DNA from: Rhodospirillales bacterium
GTDB taxonomy: Bacteria; Pseudomonadota; Alphaproteobacteria; Acetobacterales; Acetobacteraceae
Length of the DNA: 10,785 nucleotides
Reading direction: 5' to 3'
Assembly: GCA_025350425.1 (NCBI GenBank)
Contig: JANXXW010000213.1
Location: forward strand, 1 to 10,785
Each line of letters begins with the position of its first letter. Within the stretch, counting starts at the first letter, position 1. Of this stretch, positions 1 through 6,652 are shown one piece after another. The notes beneath the pieces are model-generated. The model worked only from the letters and a program-made list of their open reading frames with translations, had not been told where the DNA came from and ran no database searches. The position numbers were made by a program, and so were the translations under genes.

Positions 1-116
1 GTCTTTTGGTTGATGCCATAGCGCTTTGCCAGCGTTCTCAAGCTCTCTTGACTATGGTGTATCGCTCGACGGATTGCCTGCGTCGTTGTGGCGCAGCCGT
101 GGAGAATTTGGCCCAT
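1..116 (-). CDS. IS481-family transposase, N-terminal 38 residues (partial)
   Basis: This is the beginning of a transposase gene running out of the window at base 1. The start ATG is at 116-114, with a GAAGGA ribosome-binding sequence just upstream (about 6 nt spacing). The translation starts MGQILHGCATTTQAIRRA and continues to LAKRYGINQK. This pattern of a short MGQ.LHG.ATTT leader followed by a helix-turn-helix (about residues 12-38, ending in the recognition-helix region RYGIN.KT) is what I recall for the N-terminus of IS481-type transposases in Proteobacteria. The catalytic DDE core is outside the window, so activity cannot be judged. The family call is from memory; another HTH-bearing IS family is the main alternative. 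Confidence 0.7.
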   Translation of the reverse strand, partial: MGQILHGCATTTQAIRRAIHHSQESLRTLAKRYGINQK

Positions 117-171
117 AATGCATCCTTCCATTCAGTGAAAATAGTGCACCATTAAAACCTGGGATCAAACC
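1..171 (-). mobile_element. IS481-like insertion sequence, truncated by the window edge
   Basis: The left 171 bases look like one end of an insertion sequence, because they hold the start of an IS481-type transposase gene reading leftwards plus about 55 bases of its upstream non-coding end. The inner boundary is placed near 171 because a CTAG occurs at 173-176; NCTAGN is a known target preference of the type element of this family (established knowledge). The other end, its terminal repeat and the second copy of the target duplication lie outside the window, so the exact boundary is inference. The element sits downstream of the degP stop and interrupts no gene seen here. Confidence 0.6.
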
Positions 172-178
172 TCTAGGG

Positions 179-207
179 AGGATCACTCTGCGATCTACGC
201 AGAAATC
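179..207. other. Minor hairpin between the IS end and degP
   Basis: A perfect 6-bp stem (TCTGCG at 187-192, CGCAGA at 198-203) with a 5-nt loop can be extended outwards by GGAT/ATCC pairing at the ends of 179-207, with a small internal bulge. It follows the larger hairpin when read from the degP strand. It may be a second transcription-stop or mRNA 3'-end structure, but there is no T-tract, so the function is open. Confidence 0.35.
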
Positions 208-219
208 CAAAGCGGCTGC

Positions 220-254
220 CCAGCCTTGCGGTTCATGTTGAACCGCAAGGCTGG
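220..254 (-). terminator. Strong hairpin just past degP, probable transcript 3' end
   Basis: This is a perfect 16-bp inverted repeat with a 3-nt loop: arms at 220-235 and 239-254, loop TGT at 236-238. It begins 8 bases beyond the degP stop codon (262-264), which is where a terminator or a 3'-end stabilising structure is expected. Read on the minus strand it is not followed by a clear run of T (only CTTT about ten bases later), so a classic intrinsic terminator is not proven. It may instead protect the degP mRNA end, or act with Rho. Confidence 0.6.
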
Positions 255-261
255 AGCAGGA

Positions 262-1761
262 TCAGCCCTCGTTGGCGACAGTCGCACTCAGTGCGACGAA
301 GGCCTCGTGGCCATCCCGCAGCACACGAAGCGCCACTGCCCCGGACTTCTGCGTGCCTGCCTGCAGCGCCATGACCGCCTGCTGAGGGGTCGTGATCGTC
401 TGGTTGCCGACCGTCTCCAGGATGTCGCCTGCCTTCAGCCCCGCCATCATTGCCGGGCTATCCTGCTTCACCTCAGCGATGACCACGCCCTTCTGGCTCT
501 GTGGCAAGTTCATCTCCTGACGCGCGCGATCGTCCAACGGTGCCAAAGCCAAGCCGAGCTTCGGACCCTGCTCGGCCGCCGCGGCTTGCACCGTGGCCCC
601 CTGGTCCGGCTGCGTCACGACTGCAACGGCCAGCGTCTTGTCCTGGCCATTCCGGAACACGGTAACCTGCTGCTCCGAACCGGAGCGCAGGGACGCCACC
701 ATCTGGGAAAGCCCGCGCGGATCCTTGACCGCCTGCGACCCAATCTTGGTAATTACGTCACCCGGCTGGATCCCGGCGGATGATGCCGGGCTGTCCTTCT
801 GCACTTCGGCCACCAGCGCACCGGTCGTATCCGTCAGATGCAGGGCCTTCGCCATGGTCTGCGATACCGGCTGCGCTGCGACGCCCAGCCAGCTGCGCTC
901 GACGCGGCCATTGGCCTCTAACTGCCCCACGACCTGCTTGACCACGCTCGACGGGATGGCGAACCCGATGCCGACGCTGCCGCCAGACGGCGAGTAGATC
1001 GCGGTGTTCACACCGATGACCGTGCCATCCTGCGCGAATAGCGGGCCGCCCGAGTTTCCCTTGTTGATCGGCGCGTCGATCTGCAGGAAGTCGTCGTATG
1101 GGCCCTCGCCGATGTGACGGCCGCGGGCAGACAGGATGCCGGCGGTCACGGTGCCGCCCAGGCCGAATGGGTTACCGACCGCGACCACCCAGTCACCCAC
1201 GCGGGCCGCATCGGAGTCACCCAGCGCCAGATGCGGCAGTGGCGTGTCGGACTTCACCTGCAACACGGCCAGGTCGGTCTTGGGGTCCACGCCCACGACC
1301 TTGGCCGCCATCTTGCGCCCGTCCGCCAGCGTCACCTGGATGTCGGTAGCGTCCTTCACGACGTGATCGTTGGTGACCACATGACCTTCGCTATCGACGA
1401 TAAATCCAGAGCCGAGCGCGTGGACGATATGGGTCCCACCCTGGTGCGGCGTGCCAAAGAAGCGGCCGAACTCCTGCTCCTGGCGTGAGCCGGGCGGGAA
1501 CGGTGAGGATTGATCGTCGGACTGCTCGCGCATCGTGCTGCTGATGGTTACGACCGCAGGGCTCACCTTCTGCACAAGGTCGGCGAAGCCCGGCAAAGCC
1601 TGGGTGGCGGGATGGCCGACATCGATCGGCGCGGTGTGCTCCGTCGTGGTCTGGGCAGAGGCTGGCACGATCTGCCAGACGGCGACGCCCGACAGGGCTG
1701 TGGCGGCCAGCAGGGCCGCGGCTAAGGCGGGGCGACCGAAGCGGCGAGTTGAATTAGGCAT
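262..1761 (-). CDS. degP: Periplasmic serine protease/chaperone of the DegP/HtrA family
   Basis: This encodes a trypsin-like protease that degrades or refolds damaged envelope proteins. Numbered from the start chosen here (ATG at 1761, 499 aa), residues 1-37 form a signal peptide (basic NSTRRFGR, hydrophobic stretch, then PASAQ as a likely cleavage region). The catalytic triad is His133 (TNDHVV), Asp163 (KTDLAV) and Ser237 (GNSGGP). Two PDZ domains follow at about residues 275-385 and 400-495, the usual DegP/MucD layout and length. The start at 1761 is preferred over an in-frame ATG at 1791 because GAGGA lies 7 nt upstream and the signal peptide then begins normally; the longer form adds ten residues. 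The gene follows the histidine kinase after a 100-bp gap on the same strand, so it is probably part of, or controlled by, that two-component system. DegP, DegQ and MucD cannot be separated with confidence here. Confidence 0.93.
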   Translation of the reverse strand: MPNSTRRFGRPALAAALLAATALSGVAVWQIVPASAQTTTEHTAPIDVGHPATQALPGFADLVQKVSPAVVTISSTMREQSDDQSSPFPPGSRQEQEFGRFFGTPHQGGTHIVHALGSGFIVDSEGHVVTNDHVVKDATDIQVTLADGRKMAAKVVGVDPKTDLAVLQVKSDTPLPHLALGDSDAARVGDWVVAVGNPFGLGGTVTAGILSARGRHIGEGPYDDFLQIDAPINKGNSGGPLFAQDGTVIGVNTAIYSPSGGSVGIGFAIPSSVVKQVVGQLEANGRVERSWLGVAAQPVSQTMAKALHLTDTTGALVAEVQKDSPASSAGIQPGDVITKIGSQAVKDPRGLSQMVASLRSGSEQQVTVFRNGQDKTLAVAVVTQPDQGATVQAAAAEQGPKLGLALAPLDDRARQEMNLPQSQKGVVIAEVKQDSPAMMAGLKAGDILETVGNQTITTPQQAVMALQAGTQKSGAVALRVLRDGHEAFVALSATVANEG

Positions 1762-1861
1762 GTCTTGGTCCTCGAAGGAGTAGCCGCTCATGTCGATCGG
1801 CCTGACGGTTAAGTGCGCCTACACCGATGGAGGGGCTGCCCGCGCGACCATGAAGATCGTG

Positions 1862-3232
1862 TCAGAGAGCATATTGGGTGGGCTCGACTGTCGCTCGCTT
1901 TGCCGCGGCTAGATCCACCGTCACCGCCAGACCTCCGCCTCCAGTCCGCGCTGGCCCTAACACCACGGATCCGCCATGTGCCTGCGCCGCCGCCTTGACC
2001 AACGCCAATCCAAGCCCCGTCCCAGGCGTGCCTCGGCTCCGGTCCAGCCGCACGAACCGCTCCAGCACCGCATCACGCTCTGCAACCGGCACGCCCGGCC
2101 CCTCATCCGCGACCACCAGCACAGGTCCCGCCGCCAGCGACACGCGGACTGCGCCCGCCCCGTGCGCCAGCGCGTTGTCCAGTAGATTGGCCAGCATTCG
2201 CCCGAGCAGCGCCGGGTCACCGTTCAACGTCAAGCCCGGCAAGACGTCGATGAGGAAGGGCCGCCCCGCCTCCTCCGCTACCGGCGCATAAGCCTCGGCC
2301 ACGGACGTCACCAGCGCCGACAAGTCGATCGCCTGGCGCGTTCCCGCCCCGGCCTCCGCTCGCGCGATCCGCAGCAATGCCGCGAATGTCTCGAGCACAG
2401 CGTCCAGTTCCGCGATGCCCAGGGCCAGAGCGGGGTCGTCGCGCCGGTCTGCGAGCGCCTCCTCCAGTCCCTGCCGCAGCCGTTGCAGCGGGCCGCGCAG
2501 ATCGTGAGCGATGTCGTCCGTCACCTGGCGCTGCGCCGCCACCAGCATCTCCAGCTTGATCAGCATCGCGTTGACCGTCACCACCAGTCGGTCGAACTCG
2601 TCGCCCCGCCCTGATTGCGGCAGCCGGCGGGACAAATCTCCCGCCGTCACCAAGCCGGCCACGTCAGACACCGACGCCAGCCGCCGCTCCAGCCCGCGCG
2701 CGCCTACGAAGCCGAGCAGCAGCGCCACCGAGCCGGACCCGATCGCCGCGATCAGCGGCGTCCAGGCCAGCGCGCGCGCGGCATCTTCCACCGCAGACAG
2801 CGACGCGGCTACCAGAAGATTGATCCCGCCGGGCAATAGCGCCCCTAGCGCTCGCAGCGGCGGCTCGCCCGGTGCCCGCAGCGTGGCATAGCCCTGCAGG
2901 GCGGCTGGAGCCCCAGCCATCCGGCCCGCCAGGGTCTGCCCGTCCGCGGTTTGTACCAGCACAAGCAGCAGCGCATCCCGCCGCGCCGACACCCGGGCTG
3001 CGTCCAGCAAGGCCTGCGGCCCGATCGCCTCGTAATCCCGGATCAGGCCCTCCGCCTCCCCGGCCAGCACCAGGTCCAGCTCCTGGCGCAAGGCCGCTTC
3101 GGCGCGCAACCAGCCCCACCCGGCCCCGACCAGCGACAACAGCAAAGCCGCTGCCGCTATCCCCAGGGACGTCCGCAGCGCGAAGCTGCGAACCAGGCGG
3201 CGCAGCCCGTCGAACCGTCGGGCGTCAGGCAT
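1862..3232 (-). CDS. Sensor histidine kinase (HAMP-HisKA-HATPase)
   Basis: This is an inner-membrane sensor kinase partnered with the response regulator just upstream. From the ATG at 3232 the protein is 456 aa. TM1 lies at about residues 19-41, a short periplasmic domain at about 42-156, TM2 at about 157-179, then a HAMP linker. The phospho-acceptor is His243 in the H-box (DDIAHDLRGPLQRLR). The ATP-binding domain shows an N-box (NLLDNALAH, about 350-358), a G1 box (DEGPGVP, about 376-382) and a G2 box (GTGLGLALVK, about 404-413). All catalytic motifs look intact. The start at 3232 overlaps the response regulator stop (3225-3227) by 8 nt, suggesting translational coupling; an ATG at 3253 is a longer alternative. 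The sensed signal is unknown, but the co-oriented degP downstream points to envelope stress (inference). The periplasmic domain matches no input domain I recognise. Confidence 0.93.
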   Translation of the reverse strand: MPDARRFDGLRRLVRSFALRTSLGIAAAALLLSLVGAGWGWLRAEAALRQELDLVLAGEAEGLIRDYEAIGPQALLDAARVSARRDALLLVLVQTADGQTLAGRMAGAPAALQGYATLRAPGEPPLRALGALLPGGINLLVAASLSAVEDAARALAWTPLIAAIGSGSVALLLGFVGARGLERRLASVSDVAGLVTAGDLSRRLPQSGRGDEFDRLVVTVNAMLIKLEMLVAAQRQVTDDIAHDLRGPLQRLRQGLEEALADRRDDPALALGIAELDAVLETFAALLRIARAEAGAGTRQAIDLSALVTSVAEAYAPVAEEAGRPFLIDVLPGLTLNGDPALLGRMLANLLDNALAHGAGAVRVSLAAGPVLVVADEGPGVPVAERDAVLERFVRLDRSRGTPGTGLGLALVKAAAQAHGGSVVLGPARTGGGGLAVTVDLAAAKRATVEPTQYAL

Positions 3233-3899
3233 CGAGGATATAGCCGGCCCCACGCACCGTGCGGATCAACGCCGGCCCATTCGGCCCTTCCAGTTTACGG
3301 CGCAGCCGACTGACATGCACGTCGACCACATTCGTCGTCGGATCGAACGCGAAATCCCACACTCGCTCCAACAGCATTGTCCGCGTCAGCACCTGGCCCG
3401 GATGGCGCAGCATATACTCGAGCAGTCGCCACTCAGTTGGCAGCAGGTCCACCACGTTGCCCGAGCGCGTGACGACCCGGCGCAGCAGATCCATCCGAAG
3501 CACACCCACCATCAACTCGGTCGGCCCTGTGCTGGTGGCGGCTGGCCGACGCGACAATGCCCGGACTCTGGCATACAGCTCGGAGAACGCGAACGGCTTG
3601 GCCAAATAGTCATCGGCGCCGGCGTCCAGACCCTCTACCCGTCGCTCCACATCTCCGAGCGCTGTGAGCACCAACACGGGCGTCATGACGGACGACGCGC
3701 GCAGTGCCCTCACGATTGCCAAACCGTCTGGCGCCGGCAGCATCCGGTCGGTAACGATCACGTCGAAGCTCTCGGACAACGCCAGGAACAAACCATCCTT
3801 CCCGGTTCGCGCCACCTCCGCTGTTTGTCCCTCCTGAGCCAGGCCGCGCGCGATGTAATCGGCCGTCGCAGGATCGTCCTCAATGACCAAGATCCGCAT
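3225..3899 (-). CDS. OmpR/PhoB-family response regulator
   Basis: This is a DNA-binding response regulator of 224 aa, the normal length for the family. Residues 1-118 form a receiver domain: the acidic pair is in VIEDDPA near residue 8, the phosphorylated Asp51 is in TDRMLP, the Thr switch residue is in VLTALGD, and Lys101 is in YLAKPF. Residues about 128-223 are a winged-helix effector domain ending in the typical VDVHVSRLRRKLEG and IRTVRGAGYIL motifs. The start is placed at 3899 because the receiver begins MRILVIEDD there, with GGA about 8 nt upstream; an ATG at 3941 would add 14 residues with no family match. It is the first gene of the regulator-kinase-degP array and overlaps the kinase gene by 8 nt. 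Its targets are unknown; degP is the obvious candidate (inference). Confidence 0.95.
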   Translation of the reverse strand: MRILVIEDDPATADYIARGLAQEGQTAEVARTGKDGLFLALSESFDVIVTDRMLPAPDGLAIVRALRASSVMTPVLVLTALGDVERRVEGLDAGADDYLAKPFAFSELYARVRALSRRPAATSTGPTELMVGVLRMDLLRRVVTRSGNVVDLLPTEWRLLEYMLRHPGQVLTRTMLLERVWDFAFDPTTNVVDVHVSRLRRKLEGPNGPALIRTVRGAGYILDA

Positions 3900-3921
3900 G
3901 TGTGTATCCGATCTATCTATC

Positions 3922-3939
3922 GTCTGGCCTATAGCAGAC
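3922..3939. promoter_or_regulatory. Small inverted repeat upstream of the response regulator
   Basis: GTCTG at 3922-3926 and CAGAC at 3935-3939 form a 5-bp inverted repeat around an 8-nt centre containing TATAG, 23-40 bases upstream of the response regulator start. GATA-like direct repeats occupy the space between it and the start codon. This could be an autoregulatory operator or part of a promoter, but a 5-bp arm can arise by chance. Confidence 0.25.
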
Positions 3940-3960
3940 ACTCCGGGTTGACCACTGTCC

Positions 3961-4104
3961 TTACCCGCCGTCGCACCTCTCGGTGAGATCTCCCGGTAGA
4001 TCGTCCGCGTTATACAAATTCGCGGACAGCCGCGTCATCGCCTCGCTCACGCCGGATACGAACCGGACCAATGCGACGCGTTCTGTCGCAGAAAGCAACC
4101 CGGT
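3961..4104 (-). pseudogene. C-terminal stub of a possible MarR-type regulator
   Basis: A minus-strand frame is open for 47 codons, ending in TAA at 3961-3963, 61 bp before the response regulator start. It contains LLSATERVALVRFVSG and then EAMTRLSANLYNADDL. The codons have a GC-rich third position and the peptide looks like a real amphipathic helical tail, similar to the end of MarR-family repressors (LS..ER.AL..F linker then the dimerisation helix). There is no plausible start or DNA-binding domain. Its upstream side abuts the class II aldolase remnant in another frame, as expected if a deletion fused two neighbouring genes. The family assignment is a weak recollection; an unrelated helical C-terminus is possible. 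Confidence 0.4.
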
Positions 4105-4109
4105 GCATT

Positions 4110-4525
4110 TCGTCCCATTACGAGCAGGCCATGGTTTTTCAGAATCATTGCTTTATGTTGCCCGAGGGACGCTACGATACACTCCTTCTCTTTTAGATAT
4201 AGCGATGCACCTGCATAGCAGTGGTAGCCAACCCTGTTGTGAAACACCGTCGCAAACATCGAGATCGGCAGTGGGCTTTTCTTGATAGCGGCTATCGCTA
4301 TGTCGGCTCGTGTGTGTGTTTATGCTTCACGACGAGGTTCTCGGGTGAGCGGGTTATGTGGATCGCGGAGTGAACCACGAAACATGCGAAGTTAATTCCG
4401 TGCTGACCAACGGCAATAGCGCCGCCCTCTACGCCGCCTTTGACAAGGTCTAAGGCGGTGACCTCGTCGTGGTTGAGGCCCCAAGGATTGATCAGGCGGT
4501 ATGCAGCGGCAAGTTTGACGCGCAT
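4110..4525 (-). pseudogene. Decayed class II aldolase/adducin-family gene
   Basis: Two minus-strand reading frames together spell a degraded class II aldolase/adducin-domain protein. The first (ATG at 4525, stop TAG at 4298-4300) begins MRVKLAAAYRLINPWGLN and contains VVHSAIHITR before the metal-binding HTH region. The second frame picks up at about 4319 with THTRADIAIAAIKKSPLPIS, followed by FATVFHNRVGYH and AMILKNHGLLVMGR, ending at about 4110. In intact family members these blocks are collinear in one frame (established knowledge). Three lesions are visible: roughly 25-30 residues are missing between AAAYRL and INPWGL (near 4490-4495), the frame shifts in the AC-repeat coding the HTHT metal site (about 4311-4322), and homology stops after GR with no C-terminal helices. 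Intact relatives act on short sugars or sugar acids; this copy cannot make the active enzyme. Confidence 0.75.
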
Positions 4526-4807
4526 GTCTCACTCAACGTTGCATAACCTTATTGAATTTACGTTCGACAACGTATGCAAGAATGCGGCGTCGGCATCAGT
4601 TGCGGTATCATTTTCGAACGGCGCTCCTAAGGCATTTTCCCCCCATTCCGGTAGTTAAGACTACCGGACACCAGAACATAGAAGCACCGGCTCAATCACA
4701 TCCAAATTAGCGATGCTGAAAATCATATTTTCTGATCTACCAAATCCAGAAGGTGCCATTCAGGAGGCGACGTGACGCCGTGTTCGAGTCCACCGCACCG
4801 ACCTTCG
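4526..4807. other. Gene-free region between the aldolase remnant and opgH
   Basis: No gene is supported in these 282 bases, which are clearly more AT-rich than the flanking genes. They hold an inverted repeat TTGCATA (4539-4545) / TATGCAA (4573-4579), the 9-bp hairpin at 4647-4668 and a small palindrome GAAAAT-cat-ATTTTC (4718-4732). The part next to 4525 is probably the old promoter and leader of the decayed aldolase gene, and the part next to 4808 is the opgH 3' trailer. A ribosome-binding-like AGGAGG occurs at 4763-4768 before a GTG on the plus strand, but the frame it opens is mostly antisense to opgH and looks like a shadow. Confidence 0.5.
4647..4668. repeat. Perfect 9-bp inverted repeat with TAAG loop
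   Basis: Arms TCCGGTAGT (4647-4655) and ACTACCGGA (4660-4668) surround the 4-nt loop TAAG. It is perfectly self-complementary and lies in non-coding DNA about 140 bases past the opgH stop and about 120 bases upstream of the aldolase remnant start. There is no T-tract on either strand, so it is not an evident intrinsic terminator. A repressor operator or an RNA 3'-end hairpin is possible. Confidence 0.45.
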
Positions 4808-6652
4808 TCACGCCGCTACTTGGGCTACCGGCTGCTCGGATGCTTCTATGGGGGATGTGACCATGTCGTCGCCTGCCGTCGTCCGCAAAAACGTACGCAA
4901 CACTTGCGGAGGCTCATTCTCTTCGGGCGTCAGGAAAAGGCCCGCCCTTCGCGTCGCTCTGCCCCAACTCGCCCTGCTTGAGGTGACAATCGCCGGAATT
5001 GCGACAAGCAATGCCATTGCGGTCGATCCCAGCCAACCTCTCAATGACGGGTCGGAGATCGACAGGACGATCGTCCATATGAGCCCTGTTATGGCGCACC
5101 ATCCGAACCGGTCCCAAGCCTCGGACCAGCCGACGCCGCGATTGTCCCGCACCTGTGCACTCCACGGCACCGTTTGGCCGCGCAGAAGATCAATGACGTA
5201 ACGCGATTGGAACAGGGTCACGAGCGGGTAGGTGATCAGCGAGGCGATCTGCTCAAGGGCCGCGCTCGCCAGCAATCGTCCACGTCCGCCAAATCGAGCA
5301 GCCTGGGACGCGTCCACCATTACCTCCCCAAGGGACAACAGCTTACCCATCCAGATCAGGAGCAGCACCAAAGCCAACAGGCAAAACCGCGCCTGCCCTC
5401 CACCGTTGAGGAGCACGGACATGAAACTGCCCCCCATCATGCCATCCAGGCCAGCAAGTATCGCGAGCGCGGTCGCGAACGGGGCTGATAGGTAGGTGAT
5501 GATCCCGTATGCAAGGTGGTACCGTCCCACGGGCCGGAGACCAGGATGTCCAAGCAAGGCCGAGTGCTGAAGATTACCCTGGCACCACCGGCGCTCGCGG
5601 CTGGCAAAGTCCGCCATATTCGCGGGCAGTCCCTCGTAGCTTTCCTCCACTTGCGGCAGAACCCAAACATCCCATCCCGCACCCCGCATCAGCCCTGCTT
5701 CGACGACATCGTGGCATAGGATTTCGCCGCCGAACGGCTCCTGGCCCGGAAGCGTTGGCAATTCGCAGTTAGCCATGAACGCCGCAGTGCGGATAATGGC
5801 GTTGTGGCCCCAGTAATTGCCATCCGAGCCTTGCCAAAAGGTCAATCCCTCGACCAGTGCCGGGGCATACAGGCGGGTCGAGAATTGCTGGATGCGGGCA
5901 AACAGAGTTTCCCTCCCCACAGGGTAGGGCACCGTCTGGATGATGCCCACGCGGGGGTTTGCGTCCATCAACCCGATCAGGGTGCCGACCGTCTGCCCTC
6001 CCATCAGGCTGTCCGCATCGAGAACGACCATATAATCGTAACGCTTGCCCCACTCACGGCAAAAATCGGCGAGGTTTCCAACCTTGCGTCCCTTATTGTC
6101 CTCACGCCTGCGGTACAGCAAAGCGGGGGACAACGGCATCCTGGCGACAAGCGCCTCGAACTCCATCCGCTCTCGTGCGGCAACGTTGTCTCGTCGGGTA
6201 TCGGAGAGCACGAAGATATCGACCCCACGAAGACCCTGCTGCGCGACCGAGAGGGCCATGGCCTCGACGGCGGCGAACACCGCCCTGGGATCCTCCTCGT
6301 GGATGGGCATCACCAGCGCCACCCGCGTTTTCCCCGATGGCTCAGCTCGCACCGACATTGCTCGCCCGAACAGCCGAACCAGGAAGCCCAGGATCGACGG
6401 CCAGCCCGTGAGCGCGACATAAAGTAAGTTGACCCCGAGCAGGACCAGGAGCGGTAGCCGAAGAGGGTCCGAAATGCCTGCGGTCACAAACGCCGCAAGC
6501 GCGACGCCTAGAGCGGTGAAGCCGAAGACCGGAATCATAAACGAGCTCCGGCGCGCCCACGAGGCGCTAGGCTGGCCGAGCACCGACGACTGCAGCGTGT
6601 CAGATTGCCTCTGCGGACCGGATAGGGAACTCGTGATTTCTCGATCCATCAT
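4808..6652 (-). CDS. opgH: Osmoregulated periplasmic glucan glucosyltransferase OpgH (MdoH)
   Basis: This inner-membrane GT2 enzyme polymerises glucose from UDP-glucose into the linear backbone of osmoregulated periplasmic glucans and passes it across the membrane. The protein has 614 aa, close to the short alphaproteobacterial form and shorter than the E. coli enzyme of about 850 aa, which has longer ends. It has two N-terminal TM segments (about 38-60 and 66-92) and a cytosolic GT2 domain (about 110-370). Visible motifs are MPIHEED (115-121), the D212-A-D214 metal/UDP motif, the likely catalytic Asp315 in CHDVVE, and R352ERRWCQGN, the R/Q-x-x-R-W acceptor motif. A multi-TM region follows (about 380-555). 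MMD offers two adjacent ATGs; upstream ribosome-binding sequence is weak. The usual partner gene opgG is not next to it. The 170-bp upstream region is shared with the divergent ATP-grasp gene. Confidence 0.95.
   Translation of the reverse strand: MMDREITSSLSGPQRQSDTLQSSVLGQPSASWARRSSFMIPVFGFTALGVALAAFVTAGISDPLRLPLLVLLGVNLLYVALTGWPSILGFLVRLFGRAMSVRAEPSGKTRVALVMPIHEEDPRAVFAAVEAMALSVAQQGLRGVDIFVLSDTRRDNVAARERMEFEALVARMPLSPALLYRRREDNKGRKVGNLADFCREWGKRYDYMVVLDADSLMGGQTVGTLIGLMDANPRVGIIQTVPYPVGRETLFARIQQFSTRLYAPALVEGLTFWQGSDGNYWGHNAIIRTAAFMANCELPTLPGQEPFGGEILCHDVVEAGLMRGAGWDVWVLPQVEESYEGLPANMADFASRERRWCQGNLQHSALLGHPGLRPVGRYHLAYGIITYLSAPFATALAILAGLDGMMGGSFMSVLLNGGGQARFCLLALVLLLIWMGKLLSLGEVMVDASQAARFGGRGRLLASAALEQIASLITYPLVTLFQSRYVIDLLRGQTVPWSAQVRDNRGVGWSEAWDRFGWCAITGLIWTIVLSISDPSLRGWLGSTAMALLVAIPAIVTSSRASWGRATRRAGLFLTPEENEPPQVLRTFLRTTAGDDMVTSPIEASEQPVAQVAA

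Noticed and set aside
226..783. Long plus-strand open frame opposite the degP 3' half
   Set aside because: It is antisense to the PDZ-coding part of degP, is histidine/arginine-rich like typical shadow frames of GC-rich genes, and matches no family.
3983..4285. Plus-strand frame of 100 codons upstream of the response regulator
   Set aside because: It lies opposite the aldolase and MarR-like remnants, which explain the same DNA better on the minus strand; no ribosome-binding site or family resemblance.
4713..4774. Short plus-strand peptide frame starting MLKIIFSDLPNPEG
   Set aside because: Only about 19 codons with no ribosome-binding site; it overlaps an AT-rich palindrome and has no homology I can name.
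4772..4981. GTG-started plus-strand frame with a near-perfect AGGAGG upstream
   Set aside because: The spacing is short, most of the frame is antisense to the end of opgH, and the peptide is arginine-rich with no recognisable motif.
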